22,828 nt of DNA, from positions 1 through 22,828 of the IMG/VR virus record IMGVR_UViG_3300011115_000283. One strand, 5' to 3'. The notes beneath the pieces were generated by a model. The model was not told the origin of the DNA. It worked only from the letters and a program-made list of their open reading frames with translations, and did not search any database. Positions 5,603 to 13,269 of this stretch are shown here, piece by piece. Source of the stretch: a virus. Position numbers and translations under genes: made by a program. Numbering within the stretch: position 1 is the first letter of the stretch; each line of letters begins with the position of its first letter.

Positions 5603-6786
5603 TAAGCCCACGCACTAGAGTTGCTATCCATAGGAATAACTTTACAGAAAGAACCTACAGCAACAGACGCTGCGGTAACGCTTGGTGCTCCAGAATAGGA
5701 AGCTTCTATCCAAAAAGTTCCAGGAACAACGACTTTAAAAAAGCCTTTAGCTTTATAGTATCCACAAAAATAACCATTTTGGTCTGTTCCCTCTGAACGG
5801 GTAAGGTTTTTAGCAGTAAGAGTTCCTGAAGTAGCGGAGTATCTTAAGGCTGGAGTATTTGATATTGCAGTAAAAGCCTGAGCATCAAATACATAGGATG
5901 CGGATGTAGTGCGTTTGTATAATTCCTCAGAAAAACTAACTAGGCTTACAGTAGCGCCACCTAGTATTCCAAAAGTCATAGAAATGTTGTTAGCTCCTGA
6001 GCTAGACTTTTTAAACAAAATTAAAGTTTCAAACTCATATAGACCAGTATCCAGTGTAATTGATGTGCCTGCAAATGCCGGAGAAGGACTAGCTAAATAA
6101 CCAATGCTATAGTCAGCAGTAGACAACGAAACATAATACGGAGTAGAAACAATTGCCGGTTTGCTACTGACGTTCGCATTAGTTACAAAGAAGTTACCAT
6201 TATATTCAACAGCACCTGATGCAGGCGAGGAAACTAATGTACCGGAAGTTAGTTTAAGTGGGGGGTTAGTACCTGCGGAACCTGCAATAGTCAACTTGGT
6301 GAGTGTTCCTACCGAAGTTAAACTTGAAGAAGTTGAAGTACTGGTAAGCATTGCTCCACCGCTAGCCGGGATAGTCGTACCGTTTACAGTAGTAACGTTA
6401 GGCAATGAAGTGATGCCAGTTGGTAGGGAAGTAGCACCAGTAGTTACTAAAGTTGAACTAGAAGGAATAGTAGTTCCATTAATAGTTCCAATAGTCATAT
6501 TACCTAGCGTATTACTAACTAGGATTCCATATAAACCAGCTTCAATATTCTTAAGACGAGCAGCTAGACCATCATTGGAATACCAGTTAGTTATAGAGGT
6601 ACCAAAAGTACCAGTTCCCCAAGTACTAGTAGTAACACCAATACCGCCAGCACCAGTTGTAAACCCGCCTAATTGGCGTTCAATTTCAGTAATTTCTGTA
6701 TATGCGGTATTAACATCCTCAGCAATAACCTTATCAATGTTATTTCGCTTAAATGTAAACGACTTAATGCTTGTTGGATAAGCCAT
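5602..6786 (-). CDS. Fibre protein with Ser/Thr-rich shaft and C-terminal beta head
   Basis: 394 residues, ATG 6786 with TAGGAG upstream. The N-terminus (MAYPTSIKSFTFKRNNIDKV, then EDVNTAYTEITEIERQLGG) matches a common attachment domain of phage fibres. Residues about 45-220 are a Gly/Ser/Thr shaft with repeated TTVNGTTIPS and VGTLTKLTI patterns. From about 225 the sequence turns into a compact beta domain (YYVSLSTADYSIGYLASP, GLYEFETLILFKKSSSG) of C1q/TNF-like appearance, likely to bind the host surface, and ends in ASYSGAPSVTAASVAVGSFC. Shares the shaft style with the next two fibres. Receptor binding is inferred. Confidence 0.75.
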   Translation of the reverse strand: MAYPTSIKSFTFKRNNIDKVIAEDVNTAYTEITEIERQLGGFTTGAGGIGVTTSTWGTGTFGTSITNWYSNDGLAARLKNIEAGLYGILVSNTLGNMTIGTINGTTIPSSSTLVTTGATSLPTGITSLPNVTTVNGTTIPASGGAMLTSTSTSSSLTSVGTLTKLTIAGSAGTNPPLKLTSGTLVSSPASGAVEYNGNFFVTNANVSSKPAIVSTPYYVSLSTADYSIGYLASPSPAFAGTSITLDTGLYEFETLILFKKSSSGANNISMTFGILGGATVSLVSFSEELYKRTTSASYVFDAQAFTAISNTPALRYSATSGTLTAKNLTRSEGTDQNGYFCGYYKAKGFFKVVVPGTFWIEASYSGAPSVTAASVAVGSFCKVIPMDSNSSAWA

Positions 6787-6827
6787 TATAATCTCCTAAA
6801 GTCTTCTCTTTTATTGTAAAGGTTTAT

Positions 6828-7019
6828 TTAGCCCAGTAGAGCCTGAACTTCTTCTTCTGTTAGACCTAGGGCTTGTAGTTTAGCCAAAGCGGATTGTCTA
6901 GTTGCTAATGCTTCTGCTTCTTGTTGGGCGGCTTGTTCTCTTGCCGCTAATTCTTCAGAGGTTTCATCTCTTTCAACAATTTCTCCAGTTTCGCAATTTA
7001 CTTCAATTATTCTTTCCAT
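6828..7019 (-). CDS. Small coiled-coil protein between fibre genes
   Basis: 63 residues, ATG 7019 with TATGGAG upstream. N-terminus MERIIEVNCETGEIVERDET is two short strands, followed by a long Ala/Glu/Gln helix (about 20-50) and a conserved end, LAKLQALGLTEEEVQALLG. I recognise this layout (a 'CETGE' hairpin then helix with LGLTEEE) as a small protein often found beside fibre genes in phages, possibly a fibre-assembly helper or trimerisation chaperone. It is acidic, unlike the small proteins further left. Gap to the next gene is 41 bases. Function not proven. Confidence 0.68.
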   Translation of the reverse strand: MERIIEVNCETGEIVERDETSEELAAREQAAQQEAEALATRQSALAKLQALGLTEEEVQALLG

Positions 7020-8374
7020 TAATTAACTCCATAAAGGTATGCGGTTCCAGTAGCACAAGTAAAACTTCCAGCACAAGCCGTAAAAGTTATTTGATTAATT
7101 GCAGCACTTGTTGATGCGACTCCCCATCTTGAAGATGCTGACGATGCACCTGTTCCACCTGAAATCCACATAGTAGGTCTTGTTTGAGCATAATTTGGTA
7201 TTTCTACTGTCATTAAATCTCCTACTGTTGGTGCTCCAGAACTTAATACAATTGATGTTCCAGCGGTGGTAACAGTTGCTGTTGTTGAACCTGTACTGTA
7301 GATTGTGCTTGATATTGTAGCAGCACTATTGACAGTCATCTGTATAGCCCCGCTGAGTGACCCAGTGGCTGTAAATGTTATTTGTACAACAAGTTTTTTG
7401 TAAGTTCCTGGAATTGAAGTAAATGAAGGTGCTGCTCCAGAGAAAGCAACAGAGTTACCTGATGGAAGTAGTGTATACCCTATGTTTGTCCAGGTAGGTG
7501 CGGAAGTAGCGTTAGAGGTCAATACTTGACCAGCAGTGCCAGCAGCAGTTTGAGCCAAAGCAGTTGAAGAAGCACCGTATGCGACACCGTATTGCGTAAA
7601 TGACGTTTGACCAGTGCCACCATAACCAGCAGCAATAGCAGTGCCATTCCAAGTACCCGCAGTAATAGTTCCAACGCTTGCTAGTGAAGACGCAGTAGTT
7701 AATCCAGAAGCAGTTGTAATTCCAGAGGCTAAAGATGAGCCTGTGAGAGAACCCGCAGGAGCAGAGGCTACAAGAGTTCCAAGTATTGTAGTAGTGCTTC
7801 CAGAAGACCCAATTCTTATAGTATTGGTACCAGTAACAGAACCAGAAAAATAACCGATGTCGATTGTAGACGTTCCAGGTAACGTAGCACCGCCACCAAT
7901 AGAAGTAGTAGAAGTACCGACAACTGAATAGTAGTTGTTTAAATTAACAGTTGAAGTGACACCTGTTGATACTGCGGTTGCCCCCGCTGCCCCAGAAATG
8001 TATACACTTTTGCTAGTGCCTAAACTACTTTGACTTTGCCCTAAAGTGACAGAAGTGGCTGCTGAACCTACTGACACAGTATTTGCAGTTGTTCCACCAA
8101 TAGTTATAGTTCCAGGGGCTGAAGAACCAGAAGTTCCAGAGTCAATAGTGATAGCACCAGATGCGGCAGCCGAATTTCCAGATTTTATTGAAATTGCACC
8201 AGTTGTACCAGAAGTCGTTGTAGCACCTGTAATAATGCTAATTGCACCAGAAGCCGCAGAAGTAGTTGCCGCACTATTAAGTGCAATGTCTGTTGTTCCA
8301 GTTCCCCCAGTAATAGTACTAGCAGTTATTGTACGCCCAGTAGCATCTAAATCAGTTAATATCTTTTTAGTCAT
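7019..8374 (-). CDS. Large fibre protein with GAISI repeats
   Basis: 451 residues, ATG 8374, three bases after the previous stop; its own stop overlaps the next start (TAATG). Residues 40-110 contain four units of a repeat G-[AT]-I-[ST]-I (starts near 43, 59, 73 and 88, spacing 14-16), typical of a beta-helical or beta-solenoid shaft. Further along is AGYGGTGQTSFTQYGVAYG and GTAGQVLTSNATSAPTW (about 250-295), a shaft motif common to many phage fibres. Residues about 300-451 form a different, beta-rich C-terminal domain (PSFTSIPGTYKKLVVQITFT) that could be the receptor-binding head. Ala, Ser, Thr and Gly make up most of it. Confidence 0.8.
   Translation of the reverse strand: MTKKILTDLDATGRTITASTITGGTGTTDIALNSAATTSAASGAISIITGATTTSGTTGAISIKSGNSAAASGAITIDSGTSGSSAPGTITIGGTTANTVSVGSAATSVTLGQSQSSLGTSKSVYISGAAGATAVSTGVTSTVNLNNYYSVVGTSTTSIGGGATLPGTSTIDIGYFSGSVTGTNTIRIGSSGSTTTILGTLVASAPAGSLTGSSLASGITTASGLTTASSLASVGTITAGTWNGTAIAAGYGGTGQTSFTQYGVAYGASSTALAQTAAGTAGQVLTSNATSAPTWTNIGYTLLPSGNSVAFSGAAPSFTSIPGTYKKLVVQITFTATGSLSGAIQMTVNSAATISSTIYSTGSTTATVTTAGTSIVLSSGAPTVGDLMTVEIPNYAQTRPTMWISGGTGASSASSRWGVASTSAAINQITFTACAGSFTCATGTAYLYGVN
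8045..8251 (-). repeat. DNA encoding four GAISI-type beta repeats
   Basis: Within the 451-residue fibre gene, the coding sequence repeats a G-A-I-[ST]-I unit about every 14-16 residues. Repeat units have diverged at the DNA level but keep the pattern of a short hydrophobic strand followed by a Gly/Ser/Thr turn, so the unit is visible mainly in translation. Such repeats are places where fibre length can change by recombination. Confidence 0.6.
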
Positions 8375-8377
8375 TTA

Positions 8378-9760
8378 TTATCCAATAATTACGTATTGGT
8401 ACCCATTCAAAGAAACACCAAATGGAGTAAAGGTAGTAATCCCGCTGGCTGTAGAAACGTCTACTTCTACTTGAACACCGCTTGAATCAAAAACTTGAGC
8501 GATTACTAATCCCCAACCATGGTTTACAGTAACGGCAGTACCGACAGCAGGACTTCCGCTAAATGTACCAGTTGCTTTACGTCCTGAAGTAGTAGTTACA
8601 GCAGCAGCATAAGTAGTAACAGTAGTAGTTCCAGTAGCAAGGGCAGTAAATGGAACTGCTGCATAAGTAGTTGCAGTTACACGACCATAAGTATCCACAG
8701 TATGTGACTGTACAACAGTTCCAGAACCAGCGGTACCAGTTGTAGTTGGGCTAACAGACGCAAGGTCAATATTATCTGCGTTTACAACGATACGACTAGT
8801 ACTAGCAGTACCAACATCAATTTGGTTAGGGTTAGTTCCGTTAGTAACAAGACCCGCACCAGCAAGAGTATTTGCTGCTCCAGAGAACTGTGACCAAGAG
8901 ATTACCGAAGTACCAACAGTAACAACTACTAAAGTCTGAACAAATCCATTACCACCATTTGCAGTACCAGCAATAACGTAAACAAGGTCACCCTGACTAA
9001 GTTCTGGAACTTGGTCGCTGTCAGTAGCACGAGTAAAGACAAATGAAGTAGTAGTTCCAACAGTACCTACGGTAGTAACTGTATAAATACCATTTTGTAA
9101 GTTTGAGGTTGTTCCACCTTGGTTCTTAATAAGAATACGGTCACCAACAACTAGTGACTGACCATCAACTGTGATAGCGGTCCAGTTAGTGGACGTAGCA
9201 ATAGTCAGAGTTGCACCAACACCAGTAGTGTTGTTGTTGTAAGTTGTGGTAATTGTTCCACCGACAAGGTTTCCAGTAGTACCTAGGGCACCAGTAGTTG
9301 CATAAGCAACAGCATCGTGAGCGTTAATGCCAGAAGCAATTCCATCAACGTATGACTTGTTTGCGGCGTCATATGGGTTAGATGGGGTCTTAAGACCAGT
9401 AATCTTGTAGCCAGTGATACCATCGGTACTGCTCAAATCAATGGCACCAGTCATGGTTCCACCAGTCTTTGGCAAAGCAGCATTTGCTAGGTCATAGGCT
9501 GCCTTAACAGCAGTGGCAGAGGCACCAGTAGTAGAACTTGTGGTACTAGTGCTATCAGTAAGTGCGTTACCTACCTGAACCCAAGCAGTTCCATTAAAGA
9601 TATAAAGAGCACCAAGATAGGATGAAATTTGACCCTGCACAGCAGTACCACTGCCTGAGGGAAGAGTAGTTCCAGTAGGTGTTGAACCCCACGCTTGAAT
9701 CTTAGCGTTAAGCAGAACATTTGTATTAAGGTTAATGTCCGTTAAATAGGATTTTGCCAT
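8378..9760 (-). CDS. Large fibre protein (collar-like DAANKSYVDG repeat, C-terminal beta domain)
   Basis: 460 residues, ATG 9760 with AAGGAAAAACA upstream. Residues 1-65 form an attachment part containing SSYLGALYIFNGTAWVQVG, a small module shared in style with the 71-residue gene at 4782. Residues 85-140 hold KAAYDLANAALPKTGGTMTG and PYDAANKSYVDG, a classic phage fibre segment seen in short- and long-tail fibres. A long Thr/Gly/Val beta region follows (about 150-390), containing WTAITVDGQSLVVGDRILIK and ATDSDQVPELSQGDLVYVIAG. The end, VNHGWGLVIAQVFDSSGVQV, is a beta-sandwich style C-terminus. Probably trimeric. Host binding inferred. Confidence 0.8.
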   Translation of the reverse strand: MAKSYLTDINLNTNVLLNAKIQAWGSTPTGTTLPSGSGTAVQGQISSYLGALYIFNGTAWVQVGNALTDSTSTTSSTTGASATAVKAAYDLANAALPKTGGTMTGAIDLSSTDGITGYKITGLKTPSNPYDAANKSYVDGIASGINAHDAVAYATTGALGTTGNLVGGTITTTYNNNTTGVGATLTIATSTNWTAITVDGQSLVVGDRILIKNQGGTTSNLQNGIYTVTTVGTVGTTTSFVFTRATDSDQVPELSQGDLVYVIAGTANGGNGFVQTLVVVTVGTSVISWSQFSGAANTLAGAGLVTNGTNPNQIDVGTASTSRIVVNADNIDLASVSPTTTGTAGSGTVVQSHTVDTYGRVTATTYAAVPFTALATGTTTVTTYAAAVTTTSGRKATGTFSGSPAVGTAVTVNHGWGLVIAQVFDSSGVQVEVDVSTASGITTFTPFGVSLNGYQYVIIG

Positions 9761-9769
9761 TGTTTTTCC

Positions 9770-10186
9770 TTAGGATAGGTAAGCAGTTCCGTACACTGCT
9801 TGAGAAAAAGTAAGAGTTAGGGAGTTACTATTAGTGTACGAAATTTGCCCAAAGTATTCAGTGCCAACAGAATCTGAAACAGTTACGTTAGGGTTAAACC
9901 CTAGATTATGAGCAATAATCCAAGTAGTTCTAGCATCTACTGGAGTATAAGTAAATGATTGTCCTGAAGGACCTTGCGGTCCTGTAGCACCAGTAGCACC
10001 TGTTGGTCCAGCAGGGCCACGTTGTCCAGGAACACCTGGAAGCAGTGTAATATCAATTACCTGATTAGCTTCCTCATTTGGATTTCCAAAATCTAAATCA
10101 GTATAACCAGGAGGCGGAGTAACCACTTCTTCAGTATATTGCTGAAGAAGTGCTATATCTTTTTCTGGTAATGGTAGGGGAGACAT
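9770..10186 (-). CDS. Collagen-like short fibre
   Basis: 138 residues, ATG 10186, TAATG with the previous stop. The N-terminus (1-50) is an acidic, Pro-rich linker. Residues about 53-75 have Gly-X-Y triplets (GPAGPTGATGATGPQGPSGQ), which form a short collagen triple helix. The C-terminal part contains TWIIAHNLGFNPNVTVSDS and GQISYTNSNSLTLTFSQAVYG, a beta knob often attached to phage collagen stems. It should trimerise into a short rod with a globular end. It sits directly after the connector-like protein, so it may be a collar or head fibre instead of a tail fibre. Confidence 0.78.
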   Translation of the reverse strand: MSPLPLPEKDIALLQQYTEEVVTPPPGYTDLDFGNPNEEANQVIDITLLPGVPGQRGPAGPTGATGATGPQGPSGQSFTYTPVDARTTWIIAHNLGFNPNVTVSDSVGTEYFGQISYTNSNSLTLTFSQAVYGTAYLS

Positions 10187-11484
10187 TAAATAATCACCGT
10201 GCTAGAACGAGCAGTAAAGAAGTTACCGCCCTTAATTTCAATGATATTACCACTAAAGTCATCTACTGTAGAAAGTGACCAGTAAGAACGTTCAGCTAAG
10301 CGTAGAGTCTGGTCTTTAGTTAACGAGAATGTAAATGTATATCCCTTAGAAGCGTTTGTTTCAACTTGACCAGTCAATCCAGTTAATGACAAAGCAGTTG
10401 TGGCAGTTCCAGTAACTGTAAAGGTTGTGTTTGCTGGATTAGCACTTAAAATTGTGTATGCGTTATCTACCGTGCTGTCTACACCAGTAATAACAACTAA
10501 GTTACCTGTGCTCAAACCATGGGCGGCACTAGTAGTAATAGTGATGGTTGTGCTTCCTGAAGTTCTAGACGCAGAAGTAATAGTGTCAATACCAGGAGCA
10601 TCTACAGAAAGAGTAAAGTTTTGTATTGCGAGAACAGAACCACGTTGATTAAGTAGTTTTGCTGTAAATGATTTTCCAGCAAAGTTGTCTGTAACATCTA
10701 GTGAAGTGCTAAATGAACGGCCTTGGTAAGCAGTAAGTTCTCCGGCATCAGTAGGCCAAGCAACGGGCTTATCACCGTATGTAGGGGCCGGAACGTCTGA
10801 CCTCTGAGGGTATGAGCGGTCATCTACTTCTTGTGGCTTATACACTGGTACGTATCTACCAGTTGCCTTAGAAATACGCTTAAGGTTAAATACATCAATC
10901 TTGTATAGGCCAACACCTAAATGTACACAAAGTTCACGGTATTGCTGCTGTCTAGTTTGAACCATTTCCATAAGCTGACGAAACCGCTCTGCACGTGGAA
11001 TAGTGACGCCATCTGGAGCCTGAATGTCAATATCAAAGGCAGCATCAGTGGCTAGAGTATATAGGGCAATAGTAGTAGCATAAATAGCTACTGGGTATTC
11101 TTCAATAAAAGGAAGATTAGTAATTCCATCTTTACGACCCAAAGAGTCAACATGACCAGCAGTATGTTGAGCAAGAGCATCATTAACAATAGTAGTTAGC
11201 TCGGCACCAGTAAAGTATCTGTAATAGCTTCCGCTAACAGTAACTTCAGTCATATCGGCTAATACGCTTGCGGTAACTAAAATACCTGTAGATTCTTCGA
11301 TATAACTAGTGCTAGTAATATCAGTATTGCCCGAGTATACAACAACAGTAGTTGCATCTAGAGGGGCGTAGTGTAATTTAAATCTGTTTGTTGTACCATC
11401 CGCAACAAATTTAGTTACGAAGGATTTTCCAATGTCACCAAGTTCGAGGCGAACTCTGTCAACAAGGCTAGAAGTGGTAGCCAT
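10186..11484 (-). CDS. Connector-like protein with C-terminal Ig-like (BppU-like) domain
   Basis: 432 residues, ATG 11484 with GGAGG upstream. N-terminal part (1-225): LVDRVRLELGDIG, a beta domain (FKLHYAPLDATTVVVYSGNT), a helical region with YPVAIYATTIALYTLATDA and RQLMEMVQTRQQQYRELCVH, then LKRISKATGRYVPVYKPQE. This architecture is common in phage proteins that follow the capsid gene and act as head-tail connectors. Residues 250-300 and 380-432 look like two halves of one Ig-like domain (BppU N-terminal type), and 300-378 is a separate beta domain inserted in the middle (AAHGLSTGNLVVITGV). First gene after the terminator at 11524-11589, so it likely opens the fibre transcript. Confidence 0.6.
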   Translation of the reverse strand: MATTSSLVDRVRLELGDIGKSFVTKFVADGTTNRFKLHYAPLDATTVVVYSGNTDITSTSYIEESTGILVTASVLADMTEVTVSGSYYRYFTGAELTTIVNDALAQHTAGHVDSLGRKDGITNLPFIEEYPVAIYATTIALYTLATDAAFDIDIQAPDGVTIPRAERFRQLMEMVQTRQQQYRELCVHLGVGLYKIDVFNLKRISKATGRYVPVYKPQEVDDRSYPQRSDVPAPTYGDKPVAWPTDAGELTAYQGRSFSTSLDVTDNFAGKSFTAKLLNQRGSVLAIQNFTLSVDAPGIDTITSASRTSGSTTITITTSAAHGLSTGNLVVITGVDSTVDNAYTILSANPANTTFTVTGTATTALSLTGLTGQVETNASKGYTFTFSLTKDQTLRLAERSYWSLSTVDDFSGNIIEIKGGNFFTARSSTVII

Positions 11485-11523
11485 TAATCCTCCAAAGTCT
11501 TATATAACTATGTTCTCTTAAAA

Positions 11524-11542
11524 TACCATAAAATGCATGGTA
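11524..11542 (-). terminator. Second, AT-rich terminator-like hairpin
   Basis: Inverted repeat TACCAT (11524-11529) and ATGGTA (11537-11542) with a seven-base loop. On the minus strand it comes directly after the U-rich tail of the strong terminator and is itself followed by TTTTAAGAG. It may be a weak back-up terminator. It also lies in the leader of the connector gene, so another role is possible. Confidence 0.45.
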
Positions 11543-11546
11543 AAAA

Positions 11547-11589
11547 GTCCGCCCTGCTGGTGAGGAGGGCGGGGACCAGCAGGACGGAC
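11547..11589 (-). terminator. Strong rho-independent terminator after the capsid genes
   Basis: A 15-base-pair stem: plus-strand arms 11547-11561 and 11575-11589 with a 13-base loop. On the plus strand one pair is a C/A mismatch, but in the minus-strand RNA this is a U-G wobble, so the stem is unbroken. It is followed on the minus strand by TTTTTA. It lies 17 bases after the stop of the gene at 11606. An alternative seven-pair stem (CCGCCCT, 11549-11555, with AGGGCGG, 11566-11572) can form inside it. Confidence 0.9.
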
Positions 11590-11605
11590 AGCTTTTGGGG
11601 GCGTA

Positions 11606-11986
11606 CTACTGACGCCAGACGTAACCAAGTTGCTCTAGGTGTTGTGCAAGAGCGCGGGGAACAGAGTAACGAACTCCAGCCTTAAAGGTGAAGTTTTGTG
11701 GTGCTCCATTAATTACACCAAAAGTCATATCTTCTATGTCATGGTGTGTACGGATAACAACCTTGTCGTTATTTACTGATACTCCAACTTCTTCAATTTC
11801 ATCAATTAAAAGAGGTTGACTTGGATTCTTTGGGTCAAAAATGTCATTCTCAAGGCTAACAGCCTCTACTTTACGTGAGATTGACATTTCTTCTTGGCGA
11901 GCTTGTATCTCTGCCGCGTTACGCTTTGCAGCTTCTTCAGCTGCACGTCCAGTTGCGTCCTGTGGACTAGTGGGTTTATTTGCCAC
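11606..11986 (-). CDS. Conserved protein downstream of the major capsid protein
   Basis: 126 residues. Start codon is GTG at 11986 with AAGGAG nine bases upstream. N-terminus (1-40) is a charged helix with Ala/Glu/Arg (GRAAEEAAKRNAAEIQARQE), then a compact part with VEAVSLENDIFDPKNPSQ, VVIRTHHDIEDMTFGVIN and a conserved-looking end, FKAGVRYSVPRALAQHLEQLGYVW. The 'IEDMTFG' plus 'F..G.RY.VP..LA.HLE..GYV' pattern is one I recognise from proteins encoded next to phage capsid genes; function is not established. It could be a minor capsid or head-completion protein. It is the last gene before the strong terminator. Confidence 0.68.
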   Translation of the reverse strand: MANKPTSPQDATGRAAEEAAKRNAAEIQARQEEMSISRKVEAVSLENDIFDPKNPSQPLLIDEIEEVGVSVNNDKVVIRTHHDIEDMTFGVINGAPQNFTFKAGVRYSVPRALAQHLEQLGYVWRQ

Positions 11987-12024
11987 GATATTTATTCTCC
12001 TTGTTTTAGTTTATTGTTTGTGTT

Positions 12025-12049
12025 GGGGAGGCCCTTTTGGGGCCCCCCC
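12025..12049 (-). other. GC-rich RNA hairpin between capsid gene and its downstream neighbour
   Basis: Plus-strand arms GGGGAGGCCC (12025-12034) and GGGCCCCCCC (12040-12049), loop of five. One A/C mismatch on the plus strand becomes a U-G wobble in minus-strand RNA, giving ten continuous pairs. No U-run follows on the minus strand, so it is not a classical terminator. It may protect the capsid mRNA 3' end or reduce read-through. Confidence 0.6.
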
Positions 12050-12068
12050 TCGACGAGAGGTTTGGCTA

Positions 12069-13208
12069 TTAGTTGGTGTAAACCTTGTTGATAGCCTGGT
12101 CTGTAATGATACCTAGACCCCAGATGGCGTACCATGCTAGTGCGTGCTCACGACCGAAGTCTAGAACACCACCATCACGAAGCTCAACTGGAAGTGCAAT
12201 GGCGTGACCGAATGCGTTGTCACCAATCATGATTGATTCGTAGACATCAGCAGTGTTACCAGTTGCAGCAGATAGGTAACCCTTTTCAGCAGTGTAATCA
12301 GCTGATAGTGGGTTTCCACCTGAACCTGGGTTGGTGTTAGCCTTTACAGGGTAAGTGTACTGGTCAGCCAAAGCGCCAACTAGGCCAGTAGTAGTGTAAC
12401 CAGCCTGGTTTGCAGCCAACTTCTTCACCTGAGTGGTCTCGATGAATACGACGTCATATAGACGACCGATTTCACCTAGCATGAAGTTACCTGGAGCAGC
12501 GTACTTGGTTACTTCGATGAACTCTGGGTTCGAGCGAAGGTCACGAGACTGCTTAGGGTGGATGAACTGGACGTAAGTCTCACCAATTCTTGGGATGTTC
12601 TTAGACGCAAGCACAAGTGCTGAGTCCTTGATAGCACCAGTGGTCAACTTGTGGTTACCATCTAGGTCACCAATTGCGGTACCAACGGTACCTTCTGCAT
12701 AGGTGTTGAAGGTGGTAGATGAAGTTAGACCTGAACGGTCGTAACCGAAGGTTGCTGAGGTAGCAGCCGACAGTGTGTCACGAGCCTGTACGTCTAGGTA
12801 CTGTGCCATGTGGCGACCAAGCAAACGTGAAGCAGAAGCCATGATGTCGTCGAACGAAGCGTTCAGTAGCAGTTCTGAAACTGCAACTGCATAGCCGTGC
12901 TCAGCAACGGTGATAGCAATCTGCTCTGCGGTTAGAGCGTTAGTTGTCATACGGACACCTTCAGTCAGTGGAGTTGCGTCCACTGTGAAGTTCTTGTAAC
13001 GAAGGAAGTTAACACGAAGACCAGGTGAAACACCTAGTTCTGTCTTCTTAACTGCAAACTGCTCAAAGCGAAGAATAGGCATCGCCTGGAACAGAATTTC
13101 CTTCGACCAGATGGTTTGGATAGCCTGCGAAAGCTGACTATTTGAACCTGAATATGCGGTAGGCGCGCCAGCTAAGGCAGCGGTACCGGTAACAGCAGAA
13201 CCTGCCAT
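12069..13208 (-). CDS. Major capsid protein, N4-gp56-type
   Basis: 379 residues, ATG 13208 with AAAGGAG upstream. The order of features fits the N4 gp56 family of HK97-fold capsid proteins: N-terminal arm (1-30), AMPILRFEQFAVKK, VNFLRYKNFTVDATPLTEG (67-84), EQIAITVAEHGYAVAVSELL (95-114), RLLGRHMAQYLDVQARDTL, IGETYVQFIHPKQSRDLRSN (208-227) and MLGEIGRLYDVVFIETTQ (243-260). Length is in the normal range. It forms the icosahedral shell, built on the scaffold encoded just upstream. The coding sequence shows strong synonymous choice (many GTA, ACT and GGT codons) as expected for a highly expressed gene. Confidence 0.9.
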   Translation of the reverse strand: MAGSAVTGTAALAGAPTAYSGSNSQLSQAIQTIWSKEILFQAMPILRFEQFAVKKTELGVSPGLRVNFLRYKNFTVDATPLTEGVRMTTNALTAEQIAITVAEHGYAVAVSELLLNASFDDIMASASRLLGRHMAQYLDVQARDTLSAATSATFGYDRSGLTSSTTFNTYAEGTVGTAIGDLDGNHKLTTGAIKDSALVLASKNIPRIGETYVQFIHPKQSRDLRSNPEFIEVTKYAAPGNFMLGEIGRLYDVVFIETTQVKKLAANQAGYTTTGLVGALADQYTYPVKANTNPGSGGNPLSADYTAEKGYLSAATGNTADVYESIMIGDNAFGHAIALPVELRDGGVLDFGREHALAWYAIWGLGIITDQAINKVYTN

Positions 13209-13261
13209 TTTTTGCTCCTTTCAGAAGCGGTCGTTAGATTATTGTTTTAGGGGTGTTGCGG

Positions 13262-13267
13262 ATTATA
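13262..13267 (-). promoter_or_regulatory. Candidate -10 box before the capsid gene
   Basis: The minus strand has a perfect TATAAT about 55 bases before the capsid start, directly downstream of the inverted repeat at 13270-13294. At a 17-base spacing the -35 hexamer is TTATAA, a poor match. It might add a separate capsid transcript. Needs start-site data. Confidence 0.35.
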
Positions 13268-13269
13268 TG

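Noticed and set aside
6161-6781. Plus-strand open frame of 206 codons opposite the 394-residue fibre
   Set aside because: It is antisense to a clear fibre gene; the Thr/Ser/Gly/Val codons of the fibre leave the opposite strand open. Val/Pro/Glu-rich product with no family and no plus-strand gene context.
8046-8474. Plus-strand open frame of 142 codons opposite two fibre genes
   Set aside because: Same cause: low-complexity antisense of Ser/Thr/Gly repeats, giving an artificial Val/Pro/Glu/Ala-rich protein across two real genes.
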